DNA from: Pectobacterium sp. A5351
Lineage (GTDB): Bacteria; Pseudomonadota; Gammaproteobacteria; Enterobacterales; Enterobacteriaceae
Assembly (NCBI RefSeq): GCF_028335745.1
Contig: NZ_CP116477.1
Location: forward strand, 1,798,001-1,862,000
DNA: 64,000 nt
Direction of reading: 5' to 3'
The position numbers and the translations under genes are program-made. The notes under the pieces were generated by a model. The model did not search any database. It saw nothing but the letters and a program-made list of their open reading frames with translations, and had not been told where the DNA came from. This document shows positions 17,509 to 26,830 of the stretch, piece after piece. How positions within the stretch are numbered: the first letter of the stretch is position 1; every line of letters starts with the position of its first letter.

Positions 17509-18809
17509 CTGAGGAATCCCCAGAAAACAAGACAGGCATAGAGTTTTATGATCTACTGATTTTCGCCAAAAAATTCAATGAGATCACCCTATGCCTGTCC
17601 GTAAAGTATGCCAGACTTTTTTCCGTCACGCTTTAGCTTCAACACATCAATATCGACAACATGCGCTTATTGATTCCACCGCTGCGTTGATAAGCGGTGC
17701 CACGCTTTCACTCACCTGCATCGGGCGTTATTTACCCGGCCCTGCTCGCGTGAAAGATAAAATAAAACGGGTTGACCGCCTTTTGGGAAACACTGCGCTT
17801 CATAACGATATCCCGAAAATATTCAATCAGATTACGTCCATGATGACCAAAAACATGCCGTGGTGTGTTATTGCCGTCGACTGGAGTGGCTATCCCTCTC
17901 AGGCTTTTCATGTCCTGCGTGCCAGCCTTGTCTGTGATGGCCGCGCTATCCCCTTGATGAGTCAGGTGGTTCCGTCAGAAAAGCAAAACAATATTTTGAT
18001 ACAGAAAGCCTTTCTTGACGCGCTTGCCTGTGCTATTGCCCCGCAAATGAAAGTCACCCTCATCACCGACGCGGGCTTCCACAATGAATGGTTTCGGCAT
18101 ATCAAAGCACTGGGATGGGGCTTTATTGGTCGCATCCGGGGAAACGTAAAATTTTGCCTTCATCATGGCCCGGAACGCTGGCTGAACGTGAAAGACTGTA
18201 CTGGCACGGCGCGCGCGGAATATCTGGGAGCCGGAACGCTGGCGCGTTCAAAAAAGGCGCAATGCAACGGACATTTTTATCTTTATAAAAAAGCGCCGAA
18301 AGGCCGAAAAAGCCAACGTCGCAAAGGGAAACCGAGCCATCCCACAACAGAAAAAGAACAGCGTGCGTCAGCTAAAGAGCCGTGGCTGCTATTTACCAGT
18401 ACTGATGAATTCAAGCCCCATGAAATTATGAAACTCTACAGCAGGAGAATGCAGATTGAACAAAACTTTCGCGATGAAAAGAGTGAGAGATTTGGCTTTG
18501 GCTTACGCGCCTGTGGAAGCAAAACGGGTGAGCGGCTTTGGGTGCTGAGTTTGCTGGCAACACTGGCATCAATTGTTCTCTGGTTATTAGGATATCATTT
18601 TGAAAATAAAGGTCTTCATCTTCATTATCAGGCGAACAGCCTTAAAAGTCGAAGAGTGATATCGTTTTTGACACTGGCGGAAAATGTACTGCGGCATTCA
18701 CCGCGAATAATCAGGCGAGTGAAGCTGGAGAGTATTTTAGCCCAACTCACCAGCACCTACCGAAATATGGTGCTGGTTTATTAGCGATGATTTTGTGGGG
18801 ATCCCTCAG
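17509..18809 (+). mobile_element. IS10-like insertion sequence (IS4 family), copy 1
   Basis: The element is 1301 bp with imperfect terminal inverted repeats beginning CTGAGGAATCCCCA (left) and CTGAGGGATCCCCA (right, inverted). It is flanked by a perfect 9-bp target duplication CCTGATAGG at 17500-17508 and 18810-18818. It sits 28 bp after the HisD-like stop. A second copy in the opposite orientation is at 41621-42921 with a different target duplication, so both arose by separate insertions. Confidence 0.95.
17591..18784 (+). CDS. IS4-family transposase (IS10 group)
   Basis: This 397-residue DDE transposase moves the surrounding element by cut-and-paste. Catalytic aspartates lie in AVDWSGYP (near residue 98) and TDAGFHNEW (near 158). 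The IS4 signature Y-x2-R-x3-E-x6-K is complete in YSRRMQIEQNFRDEKS. Length and motifs match IS10 transposase (about 400 residues). The reading frame is intact, so it may be active. It differs from the copy at 41646 in at least one residue (GWGFIGR here, GWDFIGR there). Confidence 0.95.
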   Translation: MPVRKVCQTFFRHALASTHQYRQHALIDSTAALISGATLSLTCIGRYLPGPARVKDKIKRVDRLLGNTALHNDIPKIFNQITSMMTKNMPWCVIAVDWSGYPSQAFHVLRASLVCDGRAIPLMSQVVPSEKQNNILIQKAFLDALACAIAPQMKVTLITDAGFHNEWFRHIKALGWGFIGRIRGNVKFCLHHGPERWLNVKDCTGTARAEYLGAGTLARSKKAQCNGHFYLYKKAPKGRKSQRRKGKPSHPTTEKEQRASAKEPWLLFTSTDEFKPHEIMKLYSRRMQIEQNFRDEKSERFGFGLRACGSKTGERLWVLSLLATLASIVLWLLGYHFENKGLHLHYQANSLKSRRVISFLTLAENVLRHSPRIIRRVKLESILAQLTSTYRNMVLVY

Positions 18810-18839
18810 CCTGATAGGGGGGGTAATACAGGCCAGGAC

Positions 18840-18857
18840 TTTGTCAGCAGTCTGAGG
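18840..18857 (+). repeat. 18-bp repeat, copy A
   Basis: An 18-base sequence starting TTTGTCAGCAG is identical to one at 43033-43050. Each copy lies shortly beyond the end of one of the two IS10-like elements, outside the target duplication. Confidence 0.7.
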
Positions 18858-18879
18858 ATGGGTACAAAAATGTACCCAT
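18858..18879. repeat. Perfect short inverted repeat
   Basis: ATGGGTACA and TGTACCCAT form a 9-bp perfect stem with an AAAA loop directly after the 18-bp repeat. It may be a transcription end or a protein site. Nothing else was recognised between the IS element and the Mor-like gene. Confidence 0.5.
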
Positions 18880-19101
18880 TCTATTAATTGCTAGACGGTG
18901 TTATCTTTGAATTGTTTTTTCATACCTCAAACTGTGCACGTTGGATGACGTCAGCGTAGAGGAATACCTTGCTGCATTTGCCACAATTCGAATGAATTAA
19001 GTAGTATGTTATTAAAATCAGAGGTTATCGCTGTTAGTCAATTATCTATTTTTATTATGTTCCTTTAATTACCATCTGGTTGTTAATTTATGAGTTTTGA
19101 A

Positions 19102-19452
19102 TTATGCCTGAGAGTGTTGCTTTGCCTGTAATTCCTCTTTTCGCATTGTTCTAACAATTTTATAAATCCATTGCAGCGAGACATTATATTTTTTAGCCAA
19201 GGCGCTGTAATTGCGTCCGTCAAATTCTGCATAGATTTGAAGATCGCGTTGAGAAGCGCGCCAGGATATTCCCATTGGGAAATAAACGTTTTGTCCGCCC
19301 CATACGGTCATCATATGTTTGGCTACAGCATTACCAACCAGCTCGGCGGTTTGCAGATCCAACTCTGTGACGTTTTTGACTGTATCGGCCACGTGTTGAG
19401 AAAGTTCGACCAGAAGTTCAGGACCCTTACTGCGAAATTGTGGTTCAGTCAT
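19102..19452 (-). CDS. Mor transcription activator family protein
   Basis: This 116-residue protein resembles the Mor/C activators of Mu-like phages. The C-terminal helix-turn-helix is visible as NYSALAKKYNVSLQWIYKIV (near 82-101), preceded by the dimerisation region. An AAGGTG site precedes the ATG. No phage structural or late genes are nearby, so it is a solitary regulator, perhaps the last trace of a prophage or recruited for host use. It is transcribed in the same direction as the S24-type repressor gene upstream. Its target promoter cannot be identified from the window. Confidence 0.8.
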   Translation of the reverse strand: MTEPQFRSKGPELLVELSQHVADTVKNVTELDLQTAELVGNAVAKHMMTVWGGQNVYFPMGISWRASQRDLQIYAEFDGRNYSALAKKYNVSLQWIYKIVRTMRKEELQAKQHSQA

Positions 19453-19935
19453 AAATCACCTTATTGTTATTCCTGTGTGTTGTTACTGACGTGAATACTG
19501 GGTTGTTGTTTTTGCAGAGATTGCCCTGCTGCTATGTGTTATTTAAAACTATAGTTGTTTTTGTGTCAACATCTTTAGTTTTAATTTGAGTTTTTTTTGG
19601 TTGTAAAAAGAAATGACAACCTGCGGGGCTGCGTGCAGAAGAGGCCAGATGAAGGGCAAAAAAATCCCGCCATAGGGCAGGAAAGGAACACATAGACAGG
19701 ATGAATAACACAACATCAACAAGGGTTGATGAAACAATAGCATGGTGATTGTATAAAACTGTTACGTGTGGGTAAGGTTATCTGGGTGAGGGTAAACGTT
19801 TTTTAGTGGCGCAACGTTTATTCGTAACGCGGCGATTGGTAACGCCAACATAAAGCCGGTGTCCGCATCGGCCCACCGGCCTTGGTGAAAGGAAAACAGA
19901 GACGGCTATAGCACGAGATACTGCCAGTATAGGAA
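19453..19935. other. Intergenic stretch without recognised genes
   Basis: This 483-bp gap separates the Mor-like and S24 repressor genes. It is A+T-rich next to the Mor start, where a promoter is likely. A short frame on the minus strand (19549-19743) has no ribosome-binding site or familiar composition. I see no RNA gene or repeat here. Confidence 0.5.
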
Positions 19936-20670
19936 CTAGAGCAGTACCGAATACCAGAACACGCGGCCAATGATCTCGACTTCTGATTCGTAAGCTTCTT
20001 CGTCAGCCTCACGATTGAAGCTATGGATGACGAGAAGGCCGCCAGGTTTGCGGTAGAGCTGCTTGATTCGCTTGAGCTTGTCGTTACCACCGCCTTCCTG
20101 AGCGATAGCGTAGAGCTTTCCATCAATGATGCGTTTGTTGTTGGTATCAACCGCGACGGTGGTTCCATCAGGAATGATGGGTTCCATACTGTCGCCTGCT
20201 GCCGGGAAACAAAGCACGCCCGAACCATCCGTATTTGCGCCAACCTTACGCAGCGTAGCTTTAGAAAAACGGAGTTTAAAGCCGTTGTAATCCTCACTTT
20301 GAACGCGTCCGTCGCCGCAGGCAAACTCAATATCCTTTAAAAAGGGCACTTCCACCTCGTCCTCTGATAGTTCTGTCGTGCTGTCCCAAGCTGATACGGT
20401 GCCCCATTCTGATTTTGGAGGAATGCTCGATTCCTGGACAGGTCGAGTTACCCCGTCGCTACGCATTGGGTCTTCGCCGTTTGCCAACCATTCAGGGCGA
20501 ACATGTAGTGCATTGGAAAGCTCAACAATTTTGGTTGTCTGCGACGCTTTCCCCACCTCGATCTTCTGTATGGCGGCCTGAGATACGCCAATCATGTCGC
20601 CAAGCGCTTTTTGGCTAAGCCCCTGTGCGATTCTGGCGGTCTTTAATCGTTCTGCAAGTGTCGTTTTCAT
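19936..20670 (-). CDS. LexA/CI-like repressor with HTH and S24 peptidase domains
   Basis: This 244-residue protein resembles phage CI and PrtR-type repressors. An XRE helix-turn-helix occupies about residues 15-60 (LSQKALGDMIGVSQAAIQKIE). A C-terminal S24 self-cleavage domain has the nucleophile S161 in AAGDSMEP and the lysine K185 in DGKLYAI. A likely cleavage site is Cys118-Gly119 in EFACGDG. Cleavage would be induced by RecA during DNA damage, as known for the family. The start at 20670 is the only ATG fitting the HTH; the frame extends to a TTG. ACAAC/GTTGT sites just upstream suggest autoregulation. No divergent cro-like gene is evident. Confidence 0.87.
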   Translation of the reverse strand: MKTTLAERLKTARIAQGLSQKALGDMIGVSQAAIQKIEVGKASQTTKIVELSNALHVRPEWLANGEDPMRSDGVTRPVQESSIPPKSEWGTVSAWDSTTELSEDEVEVPFLKDIEFACGDGRVQSEDYNGFKLRFSKATLRKVGANTDGSGVLCFPAAGDSMEPIIPDGTTVAVDTNNKRIIDGKLYAIAQEGGGNDKLKRIKQLYRKPGGLLVIHSFNREADEEAYESEVEIIGRVFWYSVLL

Positions 20671-20681
20671 CCGTTTAATGT

Positions 20682-20695
20682 ACAACTTAGGTTGT
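20682..20695. promoter_or_regulatory. Candidate operator of the S24 repressor
   Basis: ACAAC-TTAG-GTTGT is a perfect 5+4+5 dyad located 12 bp upstream of the repressor start. Half-sites of the same sequence occur at 20776-20780 and 20797-20801. Autoregulation is inferred from this spacing. Confidence 0.6.
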
Positions 20696-20775
20696 CACGT
20701 ATCAAGCGGGTATTAATCTTGTTTAAAAGAACCAAAGTTATCTTTCATCGGCGTGTGTAAAAATTGCTCATAAGT

Positions 20776-20801
20776 ACAACTTTGAAAACGATTTAAGTTG
20801 T
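20776..20801. promoter_or_regulatory. Further ACAAC/GTTGT half-sites upstream of the repressor gene
   Basis: ACAAC at 20776 and GTTGT at 20797 are inverted, 16 bp apart, and match the arms of the dyad at 20682. They could be a second binding region. The rest of the gap to 20950 holds no recognised gene. Confidence 0.45.
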
Positions 20802-20950
20802 TATCTAGGGCGGCAAACCCGTTTGGGTCGATGAGATAACGTCGACATACGCAGGTGCGATTGCTCGACTATCAAAAATCCTAATAAGTATCAGGCAGTC
20901 ATAGTATCATCTTATTCCACGCCCTGATTTGCTTTAAACGTGTGTGTCAC

Positions 20951-20964
20951 TTGATCTAAATCAC
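20951..20964 (+). promoter_or_regulatory. FNR-like binding site
   Basis: TTGATCTAAATCAC fits the FNR consensus TTGAT-N4-ATCAA at nine of ten fixed positions. It lies about 107 bp before the DUF1883-like gene. A CRP-like reading of the same dyad fits less well. Confidence 0.5.
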
Positions 20965-21070
20965 AATCCGACCATATGTATTTTGCTCTTATGGAAATCC
21001 CGTTATGGGAAATATAACCAATAAATTCGTTTCATTAAGCATGCGCATGATTGCGTGTCGCGGAGGATGT

Positions 21071-21328
21071 ATGTCTGTAATTCGCACGTGTTTAAGTCTG
21101 TTTGGTGGTGATACGGTAATTGTTCGGTGTGCAAATACATTTGAAGTGCAAATGAGCAATGGTGAGCAGGAAGCATTGACTGAAGAGAATAGTGTTACGC
21201 AGGATTCTATTTGCCGCCATGCCGAAGACGAAGTGTATTTAACGGTGCCTTATACCGGAATTTGGGATGTTGTGATCCGAGCCAAAAACGACACGCCTGA
21301 ACATTCAATAACCTATTTCCCTGCTTGA
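21071..21328 (+). CDS. DUF1883-like small protein
   Basis: This 85-residue protein has no signal peptide or membrane segment. Its pattern GDTVIVRC near the start and TVPYTGIWDVVIRA later resembles DUF1883 proteins, small beta-rich proteins of unknown function, some fused to TIR domains. ATG 21071 is chosen because a strong GGAGG site stands 6 bases upstream; an in-frame ATG at 21005 lacks one. It lies alone between the repressor gene and the GGDEF-EAL gene, with an FNR-like site upstream, so it may respond to low oxygen. The family match is from memory of its pattern and moderate. Confidence 0.62.
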   Translation: MSVIRTCLSLFGGDTVIVRCANTFEVQMSNGEQEALTEENSVTQDSICRHAEDEVYLTVPYTGIWDVVIRAKNDTPEHSITYFPA

Positions 21329-21722
21329 TGATTGCCTGGTTGGTTATATTCTGTTAATAATTTGATAATACTTTGTCGTTATCCAGTCGTTAAGATTTGA
21401 ATATACCAACCGCGCCCTTTCTTTTTTGTTCCCATCGTTTAACGTTGTGAGTGCATCGGTATCTTTCTATTTCGCTTTTCATCTATTATCTTAATTGATG
21501 CTTCCACTTGTTATTATTAATGATTCGAAGGGATGATAGAGTCTGGATCTTTTGCCATACTCAACACTTAGCCACTACGCGTCATGGTTCTAGGCAAGAG
21601 AAGGGGCGTTGGTTTGATCACACTGGCCTGTTGTTCTTATCGTGCTCATTGCTGCAATATTTTGGATTTATAGCTAAATTTTTGTCTAATTTGAACATTA
21701 ATACGATGGGAGGGGGGAACCC
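21329..21722. other. Intergenic stretch upstream of the GGDEF-EAL gene
   Basis: This 394-bp A+T-rich stretch presumably contains the promoter of the cyclic-di-GMP gene. A plus-strand frame at 21508-21726 overlaps the next start and shows no family features. I found no clear operator, repeat or RNA gene. Confidence 0.45.
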
Positions 21723-23894
21723 ATGAGCCGTGCCCCGGTAAGCAAAAAAGATGAAGACAAACGTCTTGCTGCTCTTCGTGAGTATGGAATTAAGAACGTA
21801 TTATTTGACCCGAATTTGAGTAACCTGATTAGTCTGGCCGCTAACATTTTCAGTGTGCCTATCGTTTTGGTGTCGTTGGTCGAGTCTGAGCGCCAACTGT
21901 TTGCCGCCAGCGTAGGCGTTCCTTTTTGCGAAACACCGCGCGATATCTCTTTTTGTGCACATACGATCCTGAAGAAAAAGATCATGGTGGTGCACGATGC
22001 CCTAAAAGATGCGCGTTTTAAAAATAACCCGCTGGTTGTGGGCGTTCCTTACATTCGTTTCTATGCCGGCATTTCCTTAAGTACGCCGTCCGGGCATGCC
22101 ATCGGTACGTTATGCATTATCGATTTGAAGCCTAGAGCCACATTCACCAAACGTGATGAGCACAATCTGCAGGATCTGGCGTCATTGGTCATGGACAAGC
22201 TGGAGATGCGTCGTTTGGAACTGGCGCGTAAAGCCAGTCAGATTCGTTTTGAGAATATTGCTAATACCTCGCCGGATACGATCCTGTGTGTAAATGAGAA
22301 GGGGATGATCACCTTCTGGAATGCCGCCGCGAAACATATGCTGGAATATACTGACGAGGAAATTATTGGTCGCAGTATTAATACTATCGTACCCGATGCC
22401 TTTGTCGTACAGCTTAATCACCTGGTTGCCGATCGTGATTCGCTGATGAAAGGCGTGACACTGGAACTGAATGTACAAGCCAAAAGCGGTAATTTGGTTC
22501 CGGTTGAATTGTCGGTTTCGATGTGGGAAGACAATGATAATGTGAGTTACGGCGCAATATTGCGCGACATTACAGAGCGACGACGCAATGAAGAACGCCT
22601 GTTTTTGCTGGCGCATCTGGATCCGTTAACTGGCTTGGCCAACCGGACGCTACTGACATCCAATCTGGAAACGGCGTTAAAGAATGAACCCGCGGTCTGT
22701 ATCATGATGGTCGATCTGGACGGGTTTAAAGATGTGAATGACAGCCTAGGGCATTCCAGCGGTGATAATATCCTGGTGCACGTCGCCAAAAAAATAAAAG
22801 CTACGGTTCGCTCTGGTGATGTTGTGGCGAGAATGGGTGGGGATGAATTTGCGCTGTTGTTTCCCGGCCTAAATGATAAAAAAGTCGCAGGAAAAATTGC
22901 TGAGCAAATTATTCATGAAATTTCTCAGGCGATGATTATTGACGATCATCAAATCAATATTAGTGCCAGTATTGGAGCAGTGCTGTACCCAGAATACGGG
23001 TTGACCGTACAGGATCTTTTGACTAGCGCGGATTTAGCGCTGTATCAGGCGAAATCCGAAGGTCGAAACTGTTACCGCTTTTTTACCCGCGAACTGCTTG
23101 AAGTCTTTCAGGCCAAACATGCCTTCCAACTAGAGTTTGTGCGGGCTTACGAGCAGCATGAATTTGAGATGTTCTATCAGCCACAGGTAAAACTGGCGAC
23201 AAATGAGATTGTTGGCGCAGAGGCGCTGCTGCGCTGGCGTCACCCGGAAAGAGGATTGCTTGGCCCCGCCGCTTTTCTTACCGCACTGGAAAATGGCCCG
23301 TGGGCTGAGCGAGTCGGTGATTGGATCGTCGAAACAGCATGTCAGCAGGCGGCGGAATGGTGTCGGGCGAGTAATCGCTATTTTCGCATCAGCATTAATC
23401 TGTTCAGCGCACAGTTTCGTACCGGTATGCTGGCGCAAAAGATTATGGATATTCTTGCGCGTACAGGATTGCAGCCAGGTTCGCTAGAACTGGAAATCAC
23501 GGAAAATATCATCCTGCGTTATGATGAAAATATGCTGCAAACGTTAAAGGCGCTGCGCGAAGCGGGAATCGGTATTGCTTTTGACGACTATGGAACCGGC
23601 TATGCCTCGCTCAGTATGCTTAAAAACTACCCGGTTACTCGCTTGAAGATCGATCAGACCTTTGTCAGAACGATGTGTGAATCGCCGCCGGATGCGGCGA
23701 TTGTCCGGGCGATCCTGTATCTCGGGAAAAGTTTTGGGTTGGGCGTGATTGCAGAAGGGGTAGAAACATTAGAACAGAGCGAACGACTGCGGGGCAAAGG
23801 GTGTGAGGAAGCACAGGGATACCTGTTTGGGCATCCGATACCAACGGAGGAATTTACTCAGCTACTGAAATTGAATAAGCCCATAGACGTGTAA
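21723..23894 (+). CDS. GAF-PAS-GGDEF-EAL cyclic-di-GMP signalling protein
   Basis: This 723-residue cytoplasmic protein combines a GAF sensor (about 20-160), a PAS domain (about 170-290), a GGDEF diguanylate cyclase domain (about 295-450) and an EAL phosphodiesterase domain (about 465-720). The GGDEF motif is intact at 372-376, with an RSGD inhibitory site at 363-366. The EAL domain keeps EALLRWRHP (from residue 500), ELEITEN, DDYGTGYASL, LKIDQTFV and IAEGVE, so both activities look possible. A GGAGGGG site lies just before the ATG. Net direction cannot be predicted. An IS256-family element is inserted 23 bp after the stop, before the likely terminator. Confidence 0.93.
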   Translation: MSRAPVSKKDEDKRLAALREYGIKNVLFDPNLSNLISLAANIFSVPIVLVSLVESERQLFAASVGVPFCETPRDISFCAHTILKKKIMVVHDALKDARFKNNPLVVGVPYIRFYAGISLSTPSGHAIGTLCIIDLKPRATFTKRDEHNLQDLASLVMDKLEMRRLELARKASQIRFENIANTSPDTILCVNEKGMITFWNAAAKHMLEYTDEEIIGRSINTIVPDAFVVQLNHLVADRDSLMKGVTLELNVQAKSGNLVPVELSVSMWEDNDNVSYGAILRDITERRRNEERLFLLAHLDPLTGLANRTLLTSNLETALKNEPAVCIMMVDLDGFKDVNDSLGHSSGDNILVHVAKKIKATVRSGDVVARMGGDEFALLFPGLNDKKVAGKIAEQIIHEISQAMIIDDHQINISASIGAVLYPEYGLTVQDLLTSADLALYQAKSEGRNCYRFFTRELLEVFQAKHAFQLEFVRAYEQHEFEMFYQPQVKLATNEIVGAEALLRWRHPERGLLGPAAFLTALENGPWAERVGDWIVETACQQAAEWCRASNRYFRISINLFSAQFRTGMLAQKIMDILARTGLQPGSLELEITENIILRYDENMLQTLKALREAGIGIAFDDYGTGYASLSMLKNYPVTRLKIDQTFVRTMCESPPDAAIVRAILYLGKSFGLGVIAEGVETLEQSERLRGKGCEEAQGYLFGHPIPTEEFTQLLKLNKPIDV

Positions 23895-23917
23895 AACGGT
23901 TGTGCTATACCTCTTTT

Positions 23918-25212
23918 GGGAGTGTTAGAAATTCTGTGTCATTCCAGTAATATACAATCAAAAAGGAATGACACATGTCCCAACCCTTCGATTTCGACAA
24001 AGCACTTAAGGCACTCCAGTCCGGCTAGGCATTAACGGGCAAGGATGGCATCTTAACGATTTTAATCAAACAGTTAACTGAAGCAGCTCTGGCTGCTGAA
24101 CTCGACTCTCATCTGGCTCAGGATGTTGAAGCCAACCGTAAAAACGGCTCTGGTAAAAAGACCATCAAAGCGCCTACTGGCAACGTTGAACTGACTACCC
24201 CGCGCGATCGTAATGGCTCTTTTGAGCCTCAGTTAGTCAAAAAGCATCAAACTACATTGTCTGACGAGATCGAACGCAAGCTCATTCGCCTGTTTGCTCT
24301 GGGAATGAGTTATCAGGATATCAGCCGGGAGATTGAGGATTTATATGCATTCAGTGTTTCCACCGCCACCATCAGTGCAGTAAACGATAAAGTCATCCCT
24401 GAACTAAAACAGTGGCAACAGCGCCCGCTGGAGAAGGTTTATCCCTTCGTCTGGCTGGATGCCATTCACTATAAAATCCGTGAGGATGGTCGTTACCAGA
24501 GCAAGGCTGTTTATACCGTTCTGGCGTTGAATCTGGAAGGCAAAAAAGAAGTTCTGGGCCTGTATCTGTCGGAAAGTGAAGGCGCTAACTTCTGGTTATC
24601 CGTATTAAGTGACCTGCAAAATCGCGGTGTTGAAGACATTCTGATTGCCTGCGTAGACGGGCTGACTGGGTTCCCCGAGGCGATAAACAGCATTTATCCA
24701 CAGACAGAGGTGCAGTTGTGCGTCATTCACCAGATACGTAACTCGATTAAATACGTGGCCTCAAAGCACCATAAAGCCTTCATGGCTGACCTGAAGCCGG
24801 TTTATCGTGCGGTGTCAAAAGAAGCCGCGGAAACGGCGCTGGATGAGCTGGAGACGAAATGGGGTCAGCACTATCCGGTGGTGCTCCAGTCATGGCGGCG
24901 AAAATGGGAAAATCTGTCAGCGTACTTCCGCTATCCGGCCAATATCCGTAAGGTCATTTACACCACGAACGCGATTGAATCGGTGCATCGTCAGTTCAGG
25001 AAACTGACCAAGACTAAAGGCGCTTTCCCAAATGAGAACAGCCTGCTGAAACTGCTTTATCTGGGGCTAATAAACGCACAGGAAAAATGGACAATGCCCA
25101 TCCAGAGCTGGAATTTGACATTGTCGCAGTTAGCCATTTATTTTGAGGGACGGCTAAATAATGTGATGACGCTGTAGCATTTTTAACGTGACACAGAATT
25201 CTGAACACTCTC
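23918..25212 (+). mobile_element. IS256-family insertion sequence
   Basis: The element is 1295 bp with imperfect 24-bp inverted repeats (left begins GGGAGTGTTAG, right inverted begins GAGAGTGTTCAG, both reaching TTCTGTGTCA). A perfect 8-bp target duplication CCTCTTTT flanks it at 23910-23917 and 25213-25220. It separates the GGDEF-EAL stop from a hairpin at 25227-25246. Confidence 0.92.
23975..25177 (+). pseudogene. IS256-family (mutator-type) transposase with an in-frame amber codon
   Basis: The full frame would encode about 400 residues, the usual IS256 length, starting at ATG 23975. Codon 18 is TAG (24026-24028), after which the frame stays open to the normal stop. The catalytic residues remain in VWLDAIHYK (Asp), CVDGLTGFPEAI (Asp) and TNAIESVHRQF (Glu). 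The next in-frame ATG is at 24257, which would remove about 94 residues including the N-terminal DNA-binding part. It is therefore probably inactive unless the amber codon is suppressed or is a sequencing error. Confidence 0.88.
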
Positions 25213-25226
25213 CCTCTTTTTCTCAA

Positions 25227-25246
25227 AAGCCAGCCTCCGCTGGCTT
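25227..25246 (+). terminator. Hairpin beyond the IS256 element
   Basis: AAGCCAGC and GCTGGCTT form a perfect 8-bp stem with a CTCC loop. It probably was the terminator of the GGDEF-EAL gene before the IS inserted between them. The T tail is weak. Confidence 0.5.
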
Positions 25247-25462
25247 CCATACTTTTCGCACCGCTATGAGGTGGTTCTACCACTGAACTTCTCTTCTCGC
25301 TGAAATATCGCGATACAGTTCATCACTTACCTAGTCATCTACGTGTCACAGGCGAACCCTAGCGTCGTTACCAGCACTGCGTTTCCCTAAAACTTGTTTT
25401 CCCAAACGAGGCTTTCCTCAACGCCGCGATATTTTCCTAAAAATTGTACCGGAGAGAACATC

Positions 25463-26800
25463 ATGATGATTCGGTTTAGGTTCACGTCTGTTTTTCTGCT
25501 GTTGTTAAATATGGTCTTGTTCGTCCCGCTGTCTGCCAGAGCCGCAGTCGAACTGACGTTTTGGCATGGCATGGACAGTAATCTGAACACGGAATTGATT
25601 CGGTTGGTTAACCGATTTAATGAATCTCAGACGATATATCATGTTGAATCCATCTATAAAGGCAGCTATGAACAGACGCTGGCTGCGGGGATTGCTGCGT
25701 ATCGCACCGGTAACGCACCGGATATTTTGCAGGTTTATGATGTCGGTACGCCGAATATGATACACAGCGGGGCGATTATCCCGGTGTTCGAGCTGTTCAA
25801 ACAGGTCGGTATCGAGAATGACGAAAAAGCCTTTCTGCCCGCGGTGGCGCTGTTTTACAGCGACAGCCAGACCGGGCATCTGATTTCCCAACCGTTTAAC
25901 AGCTCAACCCCCGTTCTCTACTACAACAAAGATGCGTTTATTAAGGCGGGGCTCGATCCTGATAAGCCGCCACGGACCTGGAATGAGTTGGCGTACGATG
26001 CGGCGCGACTGCGCCAGAGTGGGATGGCGTGCGGCTATACGAACGCAGGACAGCAGGGTTGGATATTACTGGAAGCGTTTAGCGTGTGGAACGGACTGCC
26101 GATCGCGACGAAAAACAATGGCTTCGACGGCATTGATGCGCATCTGTTGGTGAACGGTCCGTTGCAGGTCGCACACATTGCCCAGCTTGCGGAGATGATG
26201 AAAAAGAACGAATTCAGCTACTTCGGCCGCAATGATGAAGGCACCGCCCGCTTTTATAATGGTGACTGCGGCATATTGACCACCTCATCAGGCGGGCTAC
26301 GCAAGATTCAGAACTATGCCAAATTCCACTACGGTGTTGGCATGTTGCCTTACAGCGAAGAGGCCAACGGCGCGCCGCAGAATACGTTTATTGGCGGGGC
26401 AAGCCTCTGGGTCATGAAAGGGAAAGCGACCTCGCATTATCAAGGCATTGCTGAATTCCTGCATTTCCTGACGCTGCCGGAGAATGCCGCTGAATGGCAC
26501 CAGATGACGGGCTATCTGCCGGTGACACAACCTGCTTACGAACTCACGCGTGAGCAGGGTTTTTATGCCAGATACCCCGGCAGCGATGTTGCTATGAAAC
26601 AGCTCACCAATAAACCGCCGCTGTCTTATACGCGTGGGTTCCGCTTGGGCAATATGCCACAAATTCGTACCATCATGGATGAAGAGCTGGAAAAAGTCTG
26701 GGCGGAGCAGGAAACGCCACAGCAGGCGCTGGACAATGTGGTTTCGCGGGGCGATCTCCTGTTGCAGCATTTCGCGCAGTCGGTTTCCCGTCATTCGTGA
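25463..26800 (+). CDS. ugpB: UgpB-like sn-glycerol-3-phosphate-binding protein
   Basis: This 445-residue periplasmic binding protein closely resembles E. coli UgpB along its length: [62 protein letters not shown], and [11 protein letters not shown] near the end. UgpB captures glycerol-3-phosphate and glycerophosphodiesters for the UgpAEC importer. The signal peptide likely ends at SARA-AVEL. I chose ATG 25463 (GGAGAG upstream), although an ATG follows at once and the frame extends to 25394. No permease or ATPase genes follow; a phosphodiesterase gene does. It must share UgpAEC from elsewhere or be an orphan. No clear Pho box is seen. Confidence 0.88.
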   Translation: MMIRFRFTSVFLLLLNMVLFVPLSARAAVELTFWHGMDSNLNTELIRLVNRFNESQTIYHVESIYKGSYEQTLAAGIAAYRTGNAPDILQVYDVGTPNMIHSGAIIPVFELFKQVGIENDEKAFLPAVALFYSDSQTGHLISQPFNSSTPVLYYNKDAFIKAGLDPDKPPRTWNELAYDAARLRQSGMACGYTNAGQQGWILLEAFSVWNGLPIATKNNGFDGIDAHLLVNGPLQVAHIAQLAEMMKKNEFSYFGRNDEGTARFYNGDCGILTTSSGGLRKIQNYAKFHYGVGMLPYSEEANGAPQNTFIGGASLWVMKGKATSHYQGIAEFLHFLTLPENAAEWHQMTGYLPVTQPAYELTREQGFYARYPGSDVAMKQLTNKPPLSYTRGFRLGNMPQIRTIMDEELEKVWAEQETPQQALDNVVSRGDLLLQHFAQSVSRHS

Positions 26801-26830
26801 TATTCCCCGTTTATTTGGAGCTTTTGATTG

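Noticed and set aside
20810..20950. A cro-like gene divergent from the S24 repressor
   Set aside because: No frame with a start codon, ribosome-binding site and HTH is visible there.
25320..25450. Pho box upstream of ugpB
   Set aside because: CTGTCAT-like pieces occur, but not as two correctly spaced repeats.
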